The notes: generated from the letters alone by a model not told the origin. A DNA stretch of 64,000 bases from Brachybacterium saurashtrense (GCF_003355475.1 NZ_CP031356.1:744001-808000), one strand, 5' to 3'; shown: positions 51,285-61,263, counted from the first letter of the stretch. Numbers and translations: made by a program.

Positions 51285-52612
51285 CAGCGGGTCTCCTGGG
51301 GGGTGCGAGGGAGGGCGGGGCGCGGGTGCAGTGCGGTGCCGCGCAGGGGGAGGGTGGCTTCGAGGACGGTGCCGACGTCGGGCGGGCTGGCCACCGTGAG
51401 CACGCCGCCGGTGGCCCGCACGCGGTCCGTGAGCCCGGCCAGCCCCGTGGAGGGGCCGTCGCGGTGCACCCGGGCGCCGCCGCGCCCGTCGTCCTCGACC
51501 CGCACGCGCAGCGCCTCCGGATCGCGGGTGACCGTCACCGCGGCCCGGGAGGCCCCGGCGTGCCGGGCCACGTTGGTGAGCGCCTCGGCGACCACGAAGT
51601 ACGCCACCGCCTCGTGCTCGCGGTCCAGCGGGGGGAGGTCGCGATCCTGCGAGGAGCCCAGGGCGACCTCGAGGTCCACCGGGATGCGCGAGCGGGCCGC
51701 CAGGGCGGAGAGCGCCGCGTCCAGGCCCCGGTCGGTGAGCACGGCCGGATGGATGCCGCGGGCCAGCTGCCGCAGATCGGTCATCGCGGACTTCGCCTCC
51801 GCATGCGCCTCGGCCACCAGGCGCTCCGCGCGCTCGGGGTCGGTGCGGATGGTGCTCCGGGCCAGGCCCAGCGTCATCGCGAGGTTCACCAGGCGCGGCT
51901 GGACGCCGTCATGCAGGTCGCGCTCGATCCGCAGCCGCTCCTGCGCGGCGGCGTCGACAGCGCCCTGGCGGCGCTCGGCGAGCTCGGCGACCTGCTCGCG
52001 CAGCTCGTCCTCCGAGCCGGAGATCAGCCCGCGGGAGAGTCCGCGGTCCGCGAGGGCGCCCAGCACGAGCATGGCGGCGGAGAGCACCAGGCTCACCGCG
52101 GCGATCGCGGCCAGCCCGCCGCGGGAGACCGTGAGCGACCCCAGCTCGACCGGCCCGTGCGACAGCGCGAGGCCGGTGCTGGTCCACGAGACCCACAGCA
52201 GCGCCGCGAAGGCGAGGAAGAACAGCCCCGAGACCAGGATCGCGAGGTGATGGTGCAGCACCCCGCGCCAGAACGCGCCGGTGCCCAGCTCGAACCAGCG
52301 GTTCTGCAGCCACCCCGCGACGCCGTGCCGTCGCGAGCGGCGCCGTGCCGGCAGGATCACGCTCAGCCCGTGGATCGCGACGGCGCGCCGCCGCTCCACC
52401 CGCACCGCCAGCTGCATCGCCAGCAGCCAGGGGACCAGCAGCAGCAGGCCGCTGCCCAGTGCGGGCAGCGAGCTCAGGCCGATGCCGAACAGGGCCAGGC
52501 TGATCCAGAACCAGGTGCACAGCAGCAGGCCGCCCACCACCACCGAGGCGAGGGCGGCGGGGGCCAGCCGGGGCCCCGCGGGCGCCGTGCGCCGAGGTGA
52601 GGTGGTCTCCAT
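51284..52612 (-). CDS. Sensor histidine kinase, HisKA_3 type
   Basis: 442 residues. Four membrane spans (about 21-45, 50-68, 122-142, 165-188) with little external sequence, then a coiled coil and phospho-acceptor His234 in RDLHDGVQPRL, and an HATPase domain (ALTNVARHAGAS, EDDGRG, GLTDRVRATGG). Small external loops fit an intramembrane or LiaS-like sensor. ATG 52612 with TACTGT six bases upstream. First gene of kinase-regulator-DUF4097. Confidence 0.92.
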   Translation of the reverse strand: METTSPRRTAPAGPRLAPAALASVVVGGLLLCTWFWISLALFGIGLSSLPALGSGLLLLVPWLLAMQLAVRVERRRAVAIHGLSVILPARRRSRRHGVAGWLQNRWFELGTGAFWRGVLHHHLAILVSGLFFLAFAALLWVSWTSTGLALSHGPVELGSLTVSRGGLAAIAAVSLVLSAAMLVLGALADRGLSRGLISGSEDELREQVAELAERRQGAVDAAAQERLRIERDLHDGVQPRLVNLAMTLGLARSTIRTDPERAERLVAEAHAEAKSAMTDLRQLARGIHPAVLTDRGLDAALSALAARSRIPVDLEVALGSSQDRDLPPLDREHEAVAYFVVAEALTNVARHAGASRAAVTVTRDPEALRVRVEDDGRGGARVHRDGPSTGLAGLTDRVRATGGVLTVASPPDVGTVLEATLPLRGTALHPRPALPRTPQETR

Positions 52613-52618
52613 ACCCCG

Positions 52619-52624
52619 ACAGTA
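52619..52624 (-). promoter_or_regulatory. -10 box for the kinase operon, leaderless type
   Basis: TACTGT on the minus strand six bases before ATG 52612. Confidence 0.4.
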
Positions 52625-52761
52625 GGCCGCGCGGCGGTGTCGCGCCCACCGTGTCGCCCCACGGCGCCGGGCGGGGGAAAACCCCCGCCCGGCGATGCGC
52701 CGTGTCGCACATCGAGGGCCATCGGCCCGGCCCGCCGCCCCGGATGCGGTTCAATGGGGGC

Positions 52762-53907
52762 ATGAGCAGTGACGCCACTTCTTCGGACGAGACCATCGAC
52801 GCCGGCGGCGAGACCGCGGGCGCCCAGGCCCCGGGCGGCGCCGCGCCCTCGGGCGGGCAGGACCGCGGCACCCTGCGGGACGTCGCGAACTCGCTGGGCA
52901 TCTCCAGCGCCGTCGCGCTGCGCGCCCTGCGCGGCGCCGACGAGATCAAGCCGGTGATGGCGCGCCGCGTGCGCGAGGCGGCCGAGCGCCTCCACTTCCC
53001 GCTCGAGGAGCTCAGCGATGCCACGGAGCACCGCGGCGTGGTCGCGGTGCTGGTCAACACGATGCGCAACACCTGGATCTCGGATCTGGTGCGCGCGATC
53101 CGCATCGAGCTGGCGGCCACCGGCCGCACCGCCGTGGTGGTCCCCACGCGGCGCCGCCTCCCCGAGTACCCGGTCGCCGCGGACATCGACGCGATCGAGG
53201 ACCTGGTGCACCTGGGCGTGGACGGCTTCCTGATGGTCTCGGACCTCGCCGACATGGACCGGGTGCTGGAGGCGACCGGAAATCGCCCCTTCGTGGGCAT
53301 CGGCTGCTCGCAGAGCTTCACCGGACGCTTCGACACCGTGCGCATCGACGACGAGGTGGGGCAGGGACTGCTGGTCGACCACCTGGTGAGCCTGGGGCAT
53401 CGCGAGATCGCCCACGTCGGCGGCGTGGGCGCCGAGGTCGCACGGGAGCGTGCCGAGGCCTTCCGTGCGGCGATGGCGCGCCACGGCCTCTCCGAGCAGG
53501 CGCGGGTCGAGCCCGGCGACTTCACCGAGCAGGTGGGGCAGACCGCCGGGTCGATGCTGCTGCGCGGCAGCCGCGTGCCCACGGCCGTCACGTGCGCGAA
53601 CGATGTCACCGCGGTGGGCGTGCTCGCCGCCGCCCGCGACGCCGGGTACTCGGTCCCCGAGCAGCTGGCCGTGGCTGGCTACGGCAACACCTCCCTGGCC
53701 GCCTCCGGCGTCTCGCAGCTCACCAGCGTGGATCCGAACTCGGACCGGCTGGGGGCGCTCGCCGCGCAGTTCCTCGTCGAGCGCGTCTCCGGCCACGAGG
53801 GGCCCACCCGCGACGTCGCCGTCGCGCCGTCGATCGTGGCCCGTCGCACCACCTCCGCGGGCCCGCGGCCCGAGACCGCCGCGCGCAAGCGGATCTCCGT
53901 GGACTGA
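52762..53907 (+). CDS. LacI-family transcriptional regulator (second)
   Basis: 381 residues. A 35-residue acidic, Gly/Ala-rich N-terminal extension precedes the HTH (TLRDVANSLGISSAVALRAL, then IKPVMARRVREAAERL). The recognition helix has SSAVALRAL in place of the common xxTVSRVLN, so its operator should differ from that of the mal regulator. Sensor domain follows (SLGHREIAHVGG, TCANDVTAVGVLAAARDAG). No metabolic gene is adjacent to suggest its ligand. ATG 52762 after TTCAATGGGGGC, with no good ribosome site. Confidence 0.85.
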   Translation: MSSDATSSDETIDAGGETAGAQAPGGAAPSGGQDRGTLRDVANSLGISSAVALRALRGADEIKPVMARRVREAAERLHFPLEELSDATEHRGVVAVLVNTMRNTWISDLVRAIRIELAATGRTAVVVPTRRRLPEYPVAADIDAIEDLVHLGVDGFLMVSDLADMDRVLEATGNRPFVGIGCSQSFTGRFDTVRIDDEVGQGLLVDHLVSLGHREIAHVGGVGAEVARERAEAFRAAMARHGLSEQARVEPGDFTEQVGQTAGSMLLRGSRVPTAVTCANDVTAVGVLAAARDAGYSVPEQLAVAGYGNTSLAASGVSQLTSVDPNSDRLGALAAQFLVERVSGHEGPTRDVAVAPSIVARRTTSAGPRPETAARKRISVD

Positions 53908-53945
53908 CCCACCCGCCCCGACCTGCGAGCACCCACCCCCTGCGA

Positions 53946-53951
53946 TAGGCT
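53946..53951 (+). promoter_or_regulatory. -10 box for the holin-like gene, leaderless type
   Basis: TAGGCT six bases before ATG 53958. Confidence 0.4.
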
Positions 53952-53957
53952 CCGACC

Positions 53958-54440
53958 ATGATCAACACCACGAACGACCCGAGCACGCCGCCCACCCAGC
54001 GGTCCATCGGTGAGCTCGTCCAGTCCATCCGCGACGAGCTCCTCGGTGTCGTCCACCACGAGATCGACATCGCGAAGAAGGAGATCACCGCCCTCGCGAT
54101 CAAGGTCGGCATCATCGCCGCCTGCGCCGCGGTGCTGCTGTTCCTCCTGCTCTCCGCCTGGGTGATGCTGCTGTTCTCGGCGGCCACCGGCCTCGAGGCG
54201 CTGGGGCTGCCGTACTGGGCCTCGTTCCTCATCGTCGCCGGGGTGTTCGTCCTGCTCGGGGCGATCGCGGGCCTGATCGCGTTCCTGGTCTCCAAGAGGC
54301 TCGGCGCACCGGAGACCACGATCGAGACCGCCCAGTCCGCGGTCCAGGCCGTCCAGGGCAAGCGGCGCCGCAGCGCCGTCTCCTACGACGACACCTTCGA
54401 GGAGCTGTACGGCAAGCAGGTCAGCGCCCGCACCGAGTGA
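53958..54440 (+). CDS. Phage-holin-family (Actinobacteriophage holin 3-like) membrane protein
   Basis: 160 residues. Amphipathic N-terminus (IGELVQSIRDELLGVVHHEI, IAKKEITALAIK), two membrane spans (about 50-75 and 86-112), and a charged tail containing DDTFEELYGKQ. Chromosomal members of this family are common in actinobacteria and are not part of prophages; function unknown, perhaps envelope organisation. It stands alone between lacI-type and cysS genes. Confidence 0.8.
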   Translation: MINTTNDPSTPPTQRSIGELVQSIRDELLGVVHHEIDIAKKEITALAIKVGIIAACAAVLLFLLLSAWVMLLFSAATGLEALGLPYWASFLIVAGVFVLLGAIAGLIAFLVSKRLGAPETTIETAQSAVQAVQGKRRRSAVSYDDTFEELYGKQVSARTE

Positions 54441-54509
54441 CGCGCACCGGGGCCCGCGCACCGGGGACGCCGCGCGCGCGGCGCGTCCTCACCCGCGCCG
54501 ACGGGCAAG

Positions 54510-54515
54510 TACGCT
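54510..54515 (+). promoter_or_regulatory. -10 box for cysS, leaderless type
   Basis: TACGCT seven bases before GTG 54523. Confidence 0.4.
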
Positions 54516-54522
54516 GGGGCAC

Positions 54523-55968
54523 GTGACTCTGAACCTGCACGACACCGCCACCCGCCAGACCGCACCGCTGGGCCCGGTGCAGCCGGGGGCGGTGTCGCTG
54601 TACGTGTGCGGCCCCACCACGCAGGGCGCCCCGCACCTGGGCCATCTGCGCACCTTCCTCGCCTTCGACGTGCTGGTGCGCTGGTTGGAGCGCAGCGGGT
54701 ACGAGGTCACCCACGTCCGCAACGTCACCGACATCGACGACAAGATCCTGGTGAAGTCGGCGGAGGCGGGCGCGCCGTGGTGGGCGTGGTCCCTGCGCTT
54801 CGAGCGCGAGTTCCAGGACACCCTGGACCGGATCGGCAACCGCCGCCCCACCTACGAGCCGCGCGCCACCGGGCACGTCACCGAGATGATCGCCCTCATG
54901 GAGCGGCTGATCGAGCGCGGCCACGCCTATCCGGACGGCGCCGGCTCGGTGTACTTCGACGTGGCCTCCCACGAGGGCTACGGCTCCCTGACCCGCCAGT
55001 CGCTCGAGGACATGCAGGACGCGGGCGAGGAGGCCGAGCCCGGCAAGCGCGACCGTCGCGACTTCGCGCTGTGGAAGGCCGCCAAGCCCACCGAGCCGGA
55101 GACCGCCTCCTGGGACACGCCCTTCGGTCGCGGCCGGCCGGGCTGGCACCTGGAGTGCTCCGCGATGAGCCGCAAGTACCTGGGGGAGACCTTCGACATC
55201 CATGCCGGGGGCCTGGATCTGCGGTTCCCGCACCACGAGAACGAGCAGGCGCAGTCCCACGCCGCGGGCTACGGCTTCGCGCGCCGCTGGATGCACTCCG
55301 GGGTGCTCACGGTGGACGGCCTGAAGATGGGCAAGAGCCTGGACAACTTCGTCACGGCCGCCCGCGCGCTCGCCGACCACCCCACCCCGGCGGTGCGCCT
55401 GGCGCTGGTGAGCGGCCACTACCGCGCCACCGTCGAGTACAACGCCACTGCGATGCGCGAGGCGGAGACCGTGTGGGAGCGACTGCGCGCCACGGCGGTG
55501 CGCGCGGCGGAGCGGGTGGGGGCGGATCCTCTCGCCGCGACGGAGGCGCCGCTGGCGGAGGTGGAGCTCCCGGCGGACTTCGTCGCCGCGATGGACGACG
55601 ACCTCGCGGTGCCGGAGGCGCTCGCGGTGCTCCATCGCGAACAGGCGGCGCTGAACACGCTGCTGGGCGCGCGCGACGAGGCGGGGACCCACGCGATCGC
55701 CGCCTCGCTGGGGCGGCTGCGCGCGATGCTGGACGTGCTCGGTCTGGACCCGCTCGGCGCGCAGTGGCGCGGCGAGGGCGGGACCGCCACGGCAGAGCAC
55801 GCCGCGCTGGACGCCCTGATCTCCGCCCAGCTGGCGGCGCGGGAGGCGGCACGTGCGGAGAAGGACTGGGCCCGTGCCGATGCGCTGCGCGATGCGCTGA
55901 CCGCGGCGGGGATCCGTATCGAGGACGGCCGGGCCGGTGCCCGGTGGACCCTCGAGAACCGAGACTGA
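54523..55968 (+). CDS. cysS: Cysteinyl-tRNA synthetase
   Basis: 481 residues. HLGHLRTF (HIGH), KMGKSLDNF (KMSKS), zinc ligands in YVCGPTTQ, WHLECSAM and FPHHENE. The C-terminal helical anticodon region has KDWARADALRDALTAAGI. It charges tRNA-Cys. The close resemblance of MshC (mycothiol ligase) was considered, but full length and the C-terminal domain favour CysS. GTG 54523 with TACGCT box. It is 20 bases ahead of rlmB, a conserved pairing. Confidence 0.95.
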   Translation: MTLNLHDTATRQTAPLGPVQPGAVSLYVCGPTTQGAPHLGHLRTFLAFDVLVRWLERSGYEVTHVRNVTDIDDKILVKSAEAGAPWWAWSLRFEREFQDTLDRIGNRRPTYEPRATGHVTEMIALMERLIERGHAYPDGAGSVYFDVASHEGYGSLTRQSLEDMQDAGEEAEPGKRDRRDFALWKAAKPTEPETASWDTPFGRGRPGWHLECSAMSRKYLGETFDIHAGGLDLRFPHHENEQAQSHAAGYGFARRWMHSGVLTVDGLKMGKSLDNFVTAARALADHPTPAVRLALVSGHYRATVEYNATAMREAETVWERLRATAVRAAERVGADPLAATEAPLAEVELPADFVAAMDDDLAVPEALAVLHREQAALNTLLGARDEAGTHAIAASLGRLRAMLDVLGLDPLGAQWRGEGGTATAEHAALDALISAQLAAREAARAEKDWARADALRDALTAAGIRIEDGRAGARWTLENRD

Positions 55969-55988
55969 GCAGGACTGAGGAGACGTCG

Positions 55989-56951
55989 ATGGCAGGCAAC
56001 AGCTCGCGCCGCGGAGCGGTGCGCAAGGGCAAGAAGGGCGCGACCGTCGGCTCCGGCGGCGTGCGCCGCCGAGGGCTCGAGGGGAAGGGACCGACGCCGA
56101 AGGCGCAGGACCGTCCCGCCCACAAGGCGTTCACGGGATCCTCCTCGCAGTCCGGCGGGGCCCGCCGGGGCGGCGGGAAGGGAGCCCGCAAGGCGCCGGG
56201 CAGCGATCAGGTGGCCGGGCGCAACGCCGTGCTGGAGGCGCTGCGGGAAGAGGTGCCCGCCACCCAGCTGACGGTGATGATCCGGCTGGACACCGACGAG
56301 CGGGTGCGGGAGATCATGCGCCTCGCGGCCGCGCGCGGCCTCCCGGTGGCCGAGGCGTCCCGCACGGACCTGGACCGGATGACCGATCACGCCGTGCACC
56401 AGGGCGTCGCCCTGACCATCCCGCCGTACGAGTACGCGGACGTGCAGGACCTGCTGCGGATCGCCGAGGAGCGCTTCGAGCCGCCGCTGCTGATCGCGCT
56501 GGACGGCATCACCGACCCGCGGAACCTGGGCGCGATCCTGCGCTCGGCCGATGCGTTCGGCGCCCACGGCGTGATCCTGCCGGAGCGGCGCAGCGTGTCG
56601 ATGACCGCGAGCGTGTGGAAGGTCGCCGCCGGGGCCGCGGGCCGTGTGCGCGTCGCCCAGGTCACCAATCTGAACCGGTCGCTCACCGCACTCAAGGCGG
56701 CGGGCGTGTTCGTGCTGGGGCTGGATGCCGACGGCGATGTCACCACGCGCGGGCTCGAGCTCGGCACGCAGCCGGCCGCGCTGGTGGTGGGCGCCGAGGG
56801 CAAGGGACTGTCGCGGCTGGCCCGGGAGATCAGCGACCAGGTGGTCTCGATCCCGATGAACGGGCCCGCGGAGTCGTTGAACGCCTCGGTGGCCGCGGCG
56901 ATCGCCCTCTACGAGATCTCCGGGGTACGGGAGTCCCAGGGCCTGCGCTGA
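55989..56951 (+). CDS. rlmB: 23S rRNA (guanosine-2'-O-)-methyltransferase RlmB
   Basis: 320 residues. A basic 70-residue N-terminal extension (GKKGATVGSGGVRRRG) is usual in actinobacteria. The SpoU substrate-binding domain follows (VAGRNAVLEALRE), then knot motifs NLGAILRSADAFGAHGVI, VGAEGKGLS and IPMNGPAESLNASVAAAI. It methylates G2251 (E. coli numbering) of 23S rRNA using SAM. ATG 55989 after TGAGGAGACGTCG. Confidence 0.94.
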   Translation: MAGNSSRRGAVRKGKKGATVGSGGVRRRGLEGKGPTPKAQDRPAHKAFTGSSSQSGGARRGGGKGARKAPGSDQVAGRNAVLEALREEVPATQLTVMIRLDTDERVREIMRLAAARGLPVAEASRTDLDRMTDHAVHQGVALTIPPYEYADVQDLLRIAEERFEPPLLIALDGITDPRNLGAILRSADAFGAHGVILPERRSVSMTASVWKVAAGAAGRVRVAQVTNLNRSLTALKAAGVFVLGLDADGDVTTRGLELGTQPAALVVGAEGKGLSRLAREISDQVVSIPMNGPAESLNASVAAAIALYEISGVRESQGLR

Positions 56952-56958
56952 GCCGTGG

Positions 56959-56994
56959 GGGAGCCGGCCGGGGGCGCGGCGTCGGCCGGCTCCC
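56959..56994. terminator. Bidirectional terminator between rlmB and the YczE-like gene
   Basis: 12-bp perfect stem (56959-56970 with 56983-56994) and 12-base loop, eight bases after the rlmB stop and ten before the facing stop. Confidence 0.6.
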
Positions 56995-57003
56995 GGCGGG
57001 TGC

Positions 57004-57735
57004 TCAGCGCCCCGAGGGGGCGTCCGGGAGCGTGGCGGGGTCGGCGCCGCCCGCAGGGTCCGGGAGCGGCCGGTCCCCGATCGAGCGCACGGGGTGGATC
57101 ACGTGCGGCAGGGTCAGCTGGATGATCGGGCCCAGCCCGAGCGCGTAGACCACGGTGCCCACGCCGAGCGGCCCGCCGAGCGCCCAGCCGGTGAGCAGCA
57201 CCAGCACCTCGAGCGCGATCCGCACCGGGCCGACGGGACGCGACAGCACGCTTCCCAGGCCGGTCATCAGACCGTCGCGGGGCCCGGCCCCGAGCTGAGC
57301 ACCGATGTAGACGGCACCGCTGACCCCGTTGAGCACCACGGCCGCCAGCATCATCCCGACGGCGAGGGGCAGGCCGTCCGCCGCCGGGAGCACCAGCATG
57401 CCCAGGTCGATGCAGATCCCCACCCAGAGGGCGTTCGCGACGGTGCCGATCCCGATCCGTTCGCGCAGCGGGAGCCACGCCAGCAGCAGCAGGAAGCTCA
57501 CGCCGATGCTCACCGACCCCACGGTGAGACCGAGCCGCTCCGCGAGCGCCGCGTGCAGCACGTCCCACGGCGCACCGCCCAGACCCGATTCGAGCAGCAG
57601 GGCCAGCGAGACGCCGAACCCGCTCAGACCGAGCATCATCTGTGCCAGTCGCAGCCCCAGCCGGTCCACCCGCAGCTGCGCGCGCAGCGGCAGATTGTCC
57701 AGGCGGGCCGGGGGTCGCCGTCGAGCACTGGCCAT
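57004..57735 (-). CDS. YczE/YitT-like integral membrane protein
   Basis: 243 residues with about five spans. GFGVSLALLLESGLGGAPWDVL and GAQLGAGPRDGLMTGL are the family repeat (G-x-G-x-x-P-x-D). YczE is needed for surfactin production in Bacillus but its activity is unknown. It lies 13 bases after the DUF4032 gene, so the two are co-transcribed. Confidence 0.85.
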   Translation of the reverse strand: MASARRRPPARLDNLPLRAQLRVDRLGLRLAQMMLGLSGFGVSLALLLESGLGGAPWDVLHAALAERLGLTVGSVSIGVSFLLLLAWLPLRERIGIGTVANALWVGICIDLGMLVLPAADGLPLAVGMMLAAVVLNGVSGAVYIGAQLGAGPRDGLMTGLGSVLSRPVGPVRIALEVLVLLTGWALGGPLGVGTVVYALGLGPIIQLTLPHVIHPVRSIGDRPLPDPAGGADPATLPDAPSGR

Positions 57736-57748
57736 CTCGCGCGGGCCC

Positions 57749-58990
57749 TCAGCTCTCGAAGATCGGCAGCGCCGAGGTCTCGGTGGTCACCAGCGACTTC
57801 TCGTCCGGGCGGTGGATCAGCACCGTGAGGATGTAGTCCCGCACGGTGTCGTCGAGGCTCACGTCCCGCCCGGCCTGCTCGGACAGGAACCACTTGTGCT
57901 CGAGGATCTCGTGGAAGAACTCGGGCGGCTCGAGCTTGGAGCGCATCGAGCGCGGCACGGCCCGCACCACGGGCTCGTACTGACGCTGCAGCCACTCGTG
58001 GGCCACGAACTCCTCGTCCTCCATCTGCTGCTCGGTGTCCGCCCGGTACTGGTCGAGGTCGTTGAGCAGCCGGCGCGCCTGGTTCTCCTGCGCGTCGATG
58101 CCGGTGAGGCGCATCAGGCGCCGGGCATGGTGGCCGGCGTCCACCACCTTCGGCATGATCGACAGGGTGGTGCCGTCGAGGTCCGTGGTGATCTCGAGCT
58201 CGCCCACGTCGAACCCCAGGGCGTTGAGCTTCTCGATCCGGGCCGAGACCCGCCAGCGCTCCTGCGCGGAGAAGCGCTCGCGGGAGGTGAGCGCGCGCCA
58301 CAGCTCCTGGTAGCGGGAGACGAGGTCGTCGCCCACCTCCACCGGATCGGCCTCGGGGTCGAAGAGATCGCCGGCCTGCAGATCCATCAGCTCGCCGATG
58401 ATGTTGGTGCGGGCGAGGTCGAGGTCGTACTGGCGCTGCCCGTCGGAGAGCTGTTCGTGCAGGGAGCCGGTCTCCACGTCCACCAGGTAGGCGGCGAAGG
58501 CTCCCGCATCACGGCGGAACAGCGTGTTCGACAGCGACACGTCCCCCCAGTAGAAGCCGTCCAGGTGCAGGCGCACCAGCAGCACCGCGAGCGCGTCGAG
58601 CAGCCGATGGGCGGTGTCCCGCCGGGCCACCTGGCTGAACACCGCGCGGTAGGGCAGGGAGAACTGCAGGTGGCGGGTGATGAGCACGGCGTCGAGCTCC
58701 TCCCCGGCGGGGGTGGTGCGCCCGGAGACGACGGCGAAGGGCTCCACGCAGGGCACGTCCATCCGCCCCAGCACCCGCAGCATCTCGTACTCCCGCTGGG
58801 CCAGGTTGCGGGAGATCTCCTTGAGGGCCAGGACCCGCCCCGAGACGCGCACGAAGCGCACCACGTGGCGGGAGATGCCGCGGGGGAGGGCCGCGAGGAT
58901 CTCGTCGGGCCACTGCTCGAGCGGCGTCTCCCACGGCAGGTCCAGCAGGGCCGGATCCGCGCGGGAGGCGGTGATCTCCAAGGGTGACAT
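57749..58990 (-). CDS. DUF4032 protein with lipopolysaccharide-kinase-like fold
   Basis: 413 residues. A protein-kinase-like core is visible: Lys57 in LALKEIS, catalytic-loop-like HLDGFYWGDVSLSNTLF (His142, Asp150, Asn155), and metal-binding LVDVETG (Asp171), resembling WaaP/RIO kinases. DUF4032 occupies the C-terminal part (about 240-400). Substrate unknown; common in actinobacteria. ATG 58990 has AGGAGA 13 bases and GACAAT six bases upstream. First gene of a pair with the YczE-like protein. Confidence 0.85.
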   Translation of the reverse strand: MSPLEITASRADPALLDLPWETPLEQWPDEILAALPRGISRHVVRFVRVSGRVLALKEISRNLAQREYEMLRVLGRMDVPCVEPFAVVSGRTTPAGEELDAVLITRHLQFSLPYRAVFSQVARRDTAHRLLDALAVLLVRLHLDGFYWGDVSLSNTLFRRDAGAFAAYLVDVETGSLHEQLSDGQRQYDLDLARTNIIGELMDLQAGDLFDPEADPVEVGDDLVSRYQELWRALTSRERFSAQERWRVSARIEKLNALGFDVGELEITTDLDGTTLSIMPKVVDAGHHARRLMRLTGIDAQENQARRLLNDLDQYRADTEQQMEDEEFVAHEWLQRQYEPVVRAVPRSMRSKLEPPEFFHEILEHKWFLSEQAGRDVSLDDTVRDYILTVLIHRPDEKSLVTTETSALPIFES

Positions 58991-59091
58991 GACGCCATTG
59001 TCTCCTGTGAGGGACGGCTTCGCCCAGCCGGGCCGGGAATTCACGTCATCTCGACGCGAAGGGCACCGCTCGTGCACCTCCCCGGCGCACG

Positions 59092-59127
59092 GCGACGGGC
59101 GCCCGGCCACAGCCGGACGCCCGTCGC
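59092..59127 (-). terminator. Terminator of msiK
   Basis: 15 base pairs with one internal mismatch (10-bp 59092-59101 with 59118-59127, then 5-bp 59103-59107 with 59112-59116), four-base loop, 17 bases after the msiK stop. Confidence 0.6.
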
Positions 59128-59143
59128 GCGGAACCTCGGGGGA

Positions 59144-60229
<1,086 letters not shown>

Positions 60230-60241
60230 GATGATTCTCCT

Positions 60242-60322
60242 TCACCGGCAGGTACGTGCCGGACGGTCCGTTGTGAAGTGATGTGTGGCCGGGTCGAGGT
60301 CGTTCTCTTCCGAATTGCTCAT
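60242..60322 (-). other. Possible short upstream ORF in the msiK leader
   Basis: 27-codon frame from ATG 60322 to TGA 60244-60242, ending 12 bases before the msiK start and abutting its ribosome site. A CCGGCA/TGCCGG hairpin (60245-60262) is at its end and a GGTGCG/CGCACC hairpin lies upstream of its ATG. TACACT (60358-60353) could be the transcript's -10. The rest of the 253-base divergent gap to def shows nothing clear. No ribosome site for the uORF, so weak. Confidence 0.25.
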
Positions 60323-60470
60323 CCGAGGTGCGTCGTCGCACCGGCTCCCGGGAGTGTAGCCCATCTCTCACAGGGAGGACGACGCGGGCCACGCCCGTCT
60401 CGACGTGCGGGACTCTCGCGCACGGGCGCCTGCGGGAAGGTGAGCCCGCGGGAAGGGGACAGGACTGCGG

Positions 60471-60476
60471 GATACT
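60471..60476 (+). promoter_or_regulatory. -10 box for def, leaderless type
   Basis: GATACT six bases before GTG 60483. Confidence 0.35.
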
Positions 60477-60482
60477 GGCGCG

Positions 60483-61166
60483 GTGGACATCAGCGACCTG
60501 ACCCGGAAGATCCTCGACCGCCGTGAGGGGGAGGGGAGCCCGCTGCGGATCGTGCAGGCCGGGCACCCGGCCCTGCGCCGCCGTGCAGTGCGGGCGGCCG
60601 AACGGCTCCCCGCCGAGCTCCTGCGCGAGCTCGTCGACGCCATGGCCGTGACGATGCGGCGGGCGCCCGGGGTGGGGCTGGCGGCCCCGCAGGTGGGCCT
60701 GCCGCTGAGCCTCTACGTGGTCGAGGACTCCTTCGCGAGCGAGCCGGGCGAGGACCCGGACGACGACCTGCTCGAGCGCCGCCCGCTACCGCTGCGCGCG
60801 CTGCTCGACCCGGTGCTCGAGCCGCTCGGCGACCAGCGCGTGTACGCCTTCGAGGGGTGCCTGTCCGTGGACGGCTGGCAGTCGATCGTGCCGCGCTCGC
60901 GCCGGGTGCGGCTGCGCGCCGCGGAGCTGCTGGACGACGGCACCCTGCGCGAGGTGGACGAGGAGCACGGGGGCTGGACCGCCCGCATCCTGCAGCACGA
61001 GACCGACCACCTGGCCGGGACCCTCTGCCACGACGTGGCCGTGCCCCGCTCCTTCATCGACGCCTCCTATGCGCCGCACTACACCGACCTCGGCGAGGCG
61101 GTGCGCCGGCTGGGGCTGAGCGGCGAGATCGCCGAGCTCGGTCCCGGCGAGGTGATGACCCGCTGA
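60483..61166 (+). CDS. def: Peptide deformylase
   Basis: 227 residues, slightly long. All three motifs are present: GVGLAAPQ (63-70), EGCLS (metal Cys, about 123-127) and QHETDHLAG (about 165-173, H-E-x-x-H). It removes the formyl group from nascent proteins. GTG 60483 with GATACT six bases upstream; no ribosome site, so probably leaderless. Divergent from msiK. Confidence 0.94.
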   Translation: MDISDLTRKILDRREGEGSPLRIVQAGHPALRRRAVRAAERLPAELLRELVDAMAVTMRRAPGVGLAAPQVGLPLSLYVVEDSFASEPGEDPDDDLLERRPLPLRALLDPVLEPLGDQRVYAFEGCLSVDGWQSIVPRSRRVRLRAAELLDDGTLREVDEEHGGWTARILQHETDHLAGTLCHDVAVPRSFIDASYAPHYTDLGEAVRRLGLSGEIAELGPGEVMTR

Positions 61167-61263
61167 CCCCGCCGGGGCGCCGGGCCCCTGCGGGCCTCGG
61201 TCCCGACCCCGCCGGACGCGGTAGCGTGACCCCTGTTCACGACCCCACAGAACGGAGCACACG

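Noticed and set aside
53958-54440. Prophage remnant suggested by the holin-family protein
   Set aside because: No lysin, structural or integrase genes nearby; this family is common on actinobacterial chromosomes.
54523-55968. MshC (mycothiol cysteine ligase) instead of CysS
   Set aside because: 481 residues with the C-terminal anticodon-binding region and rlmB next door indicate CysS.
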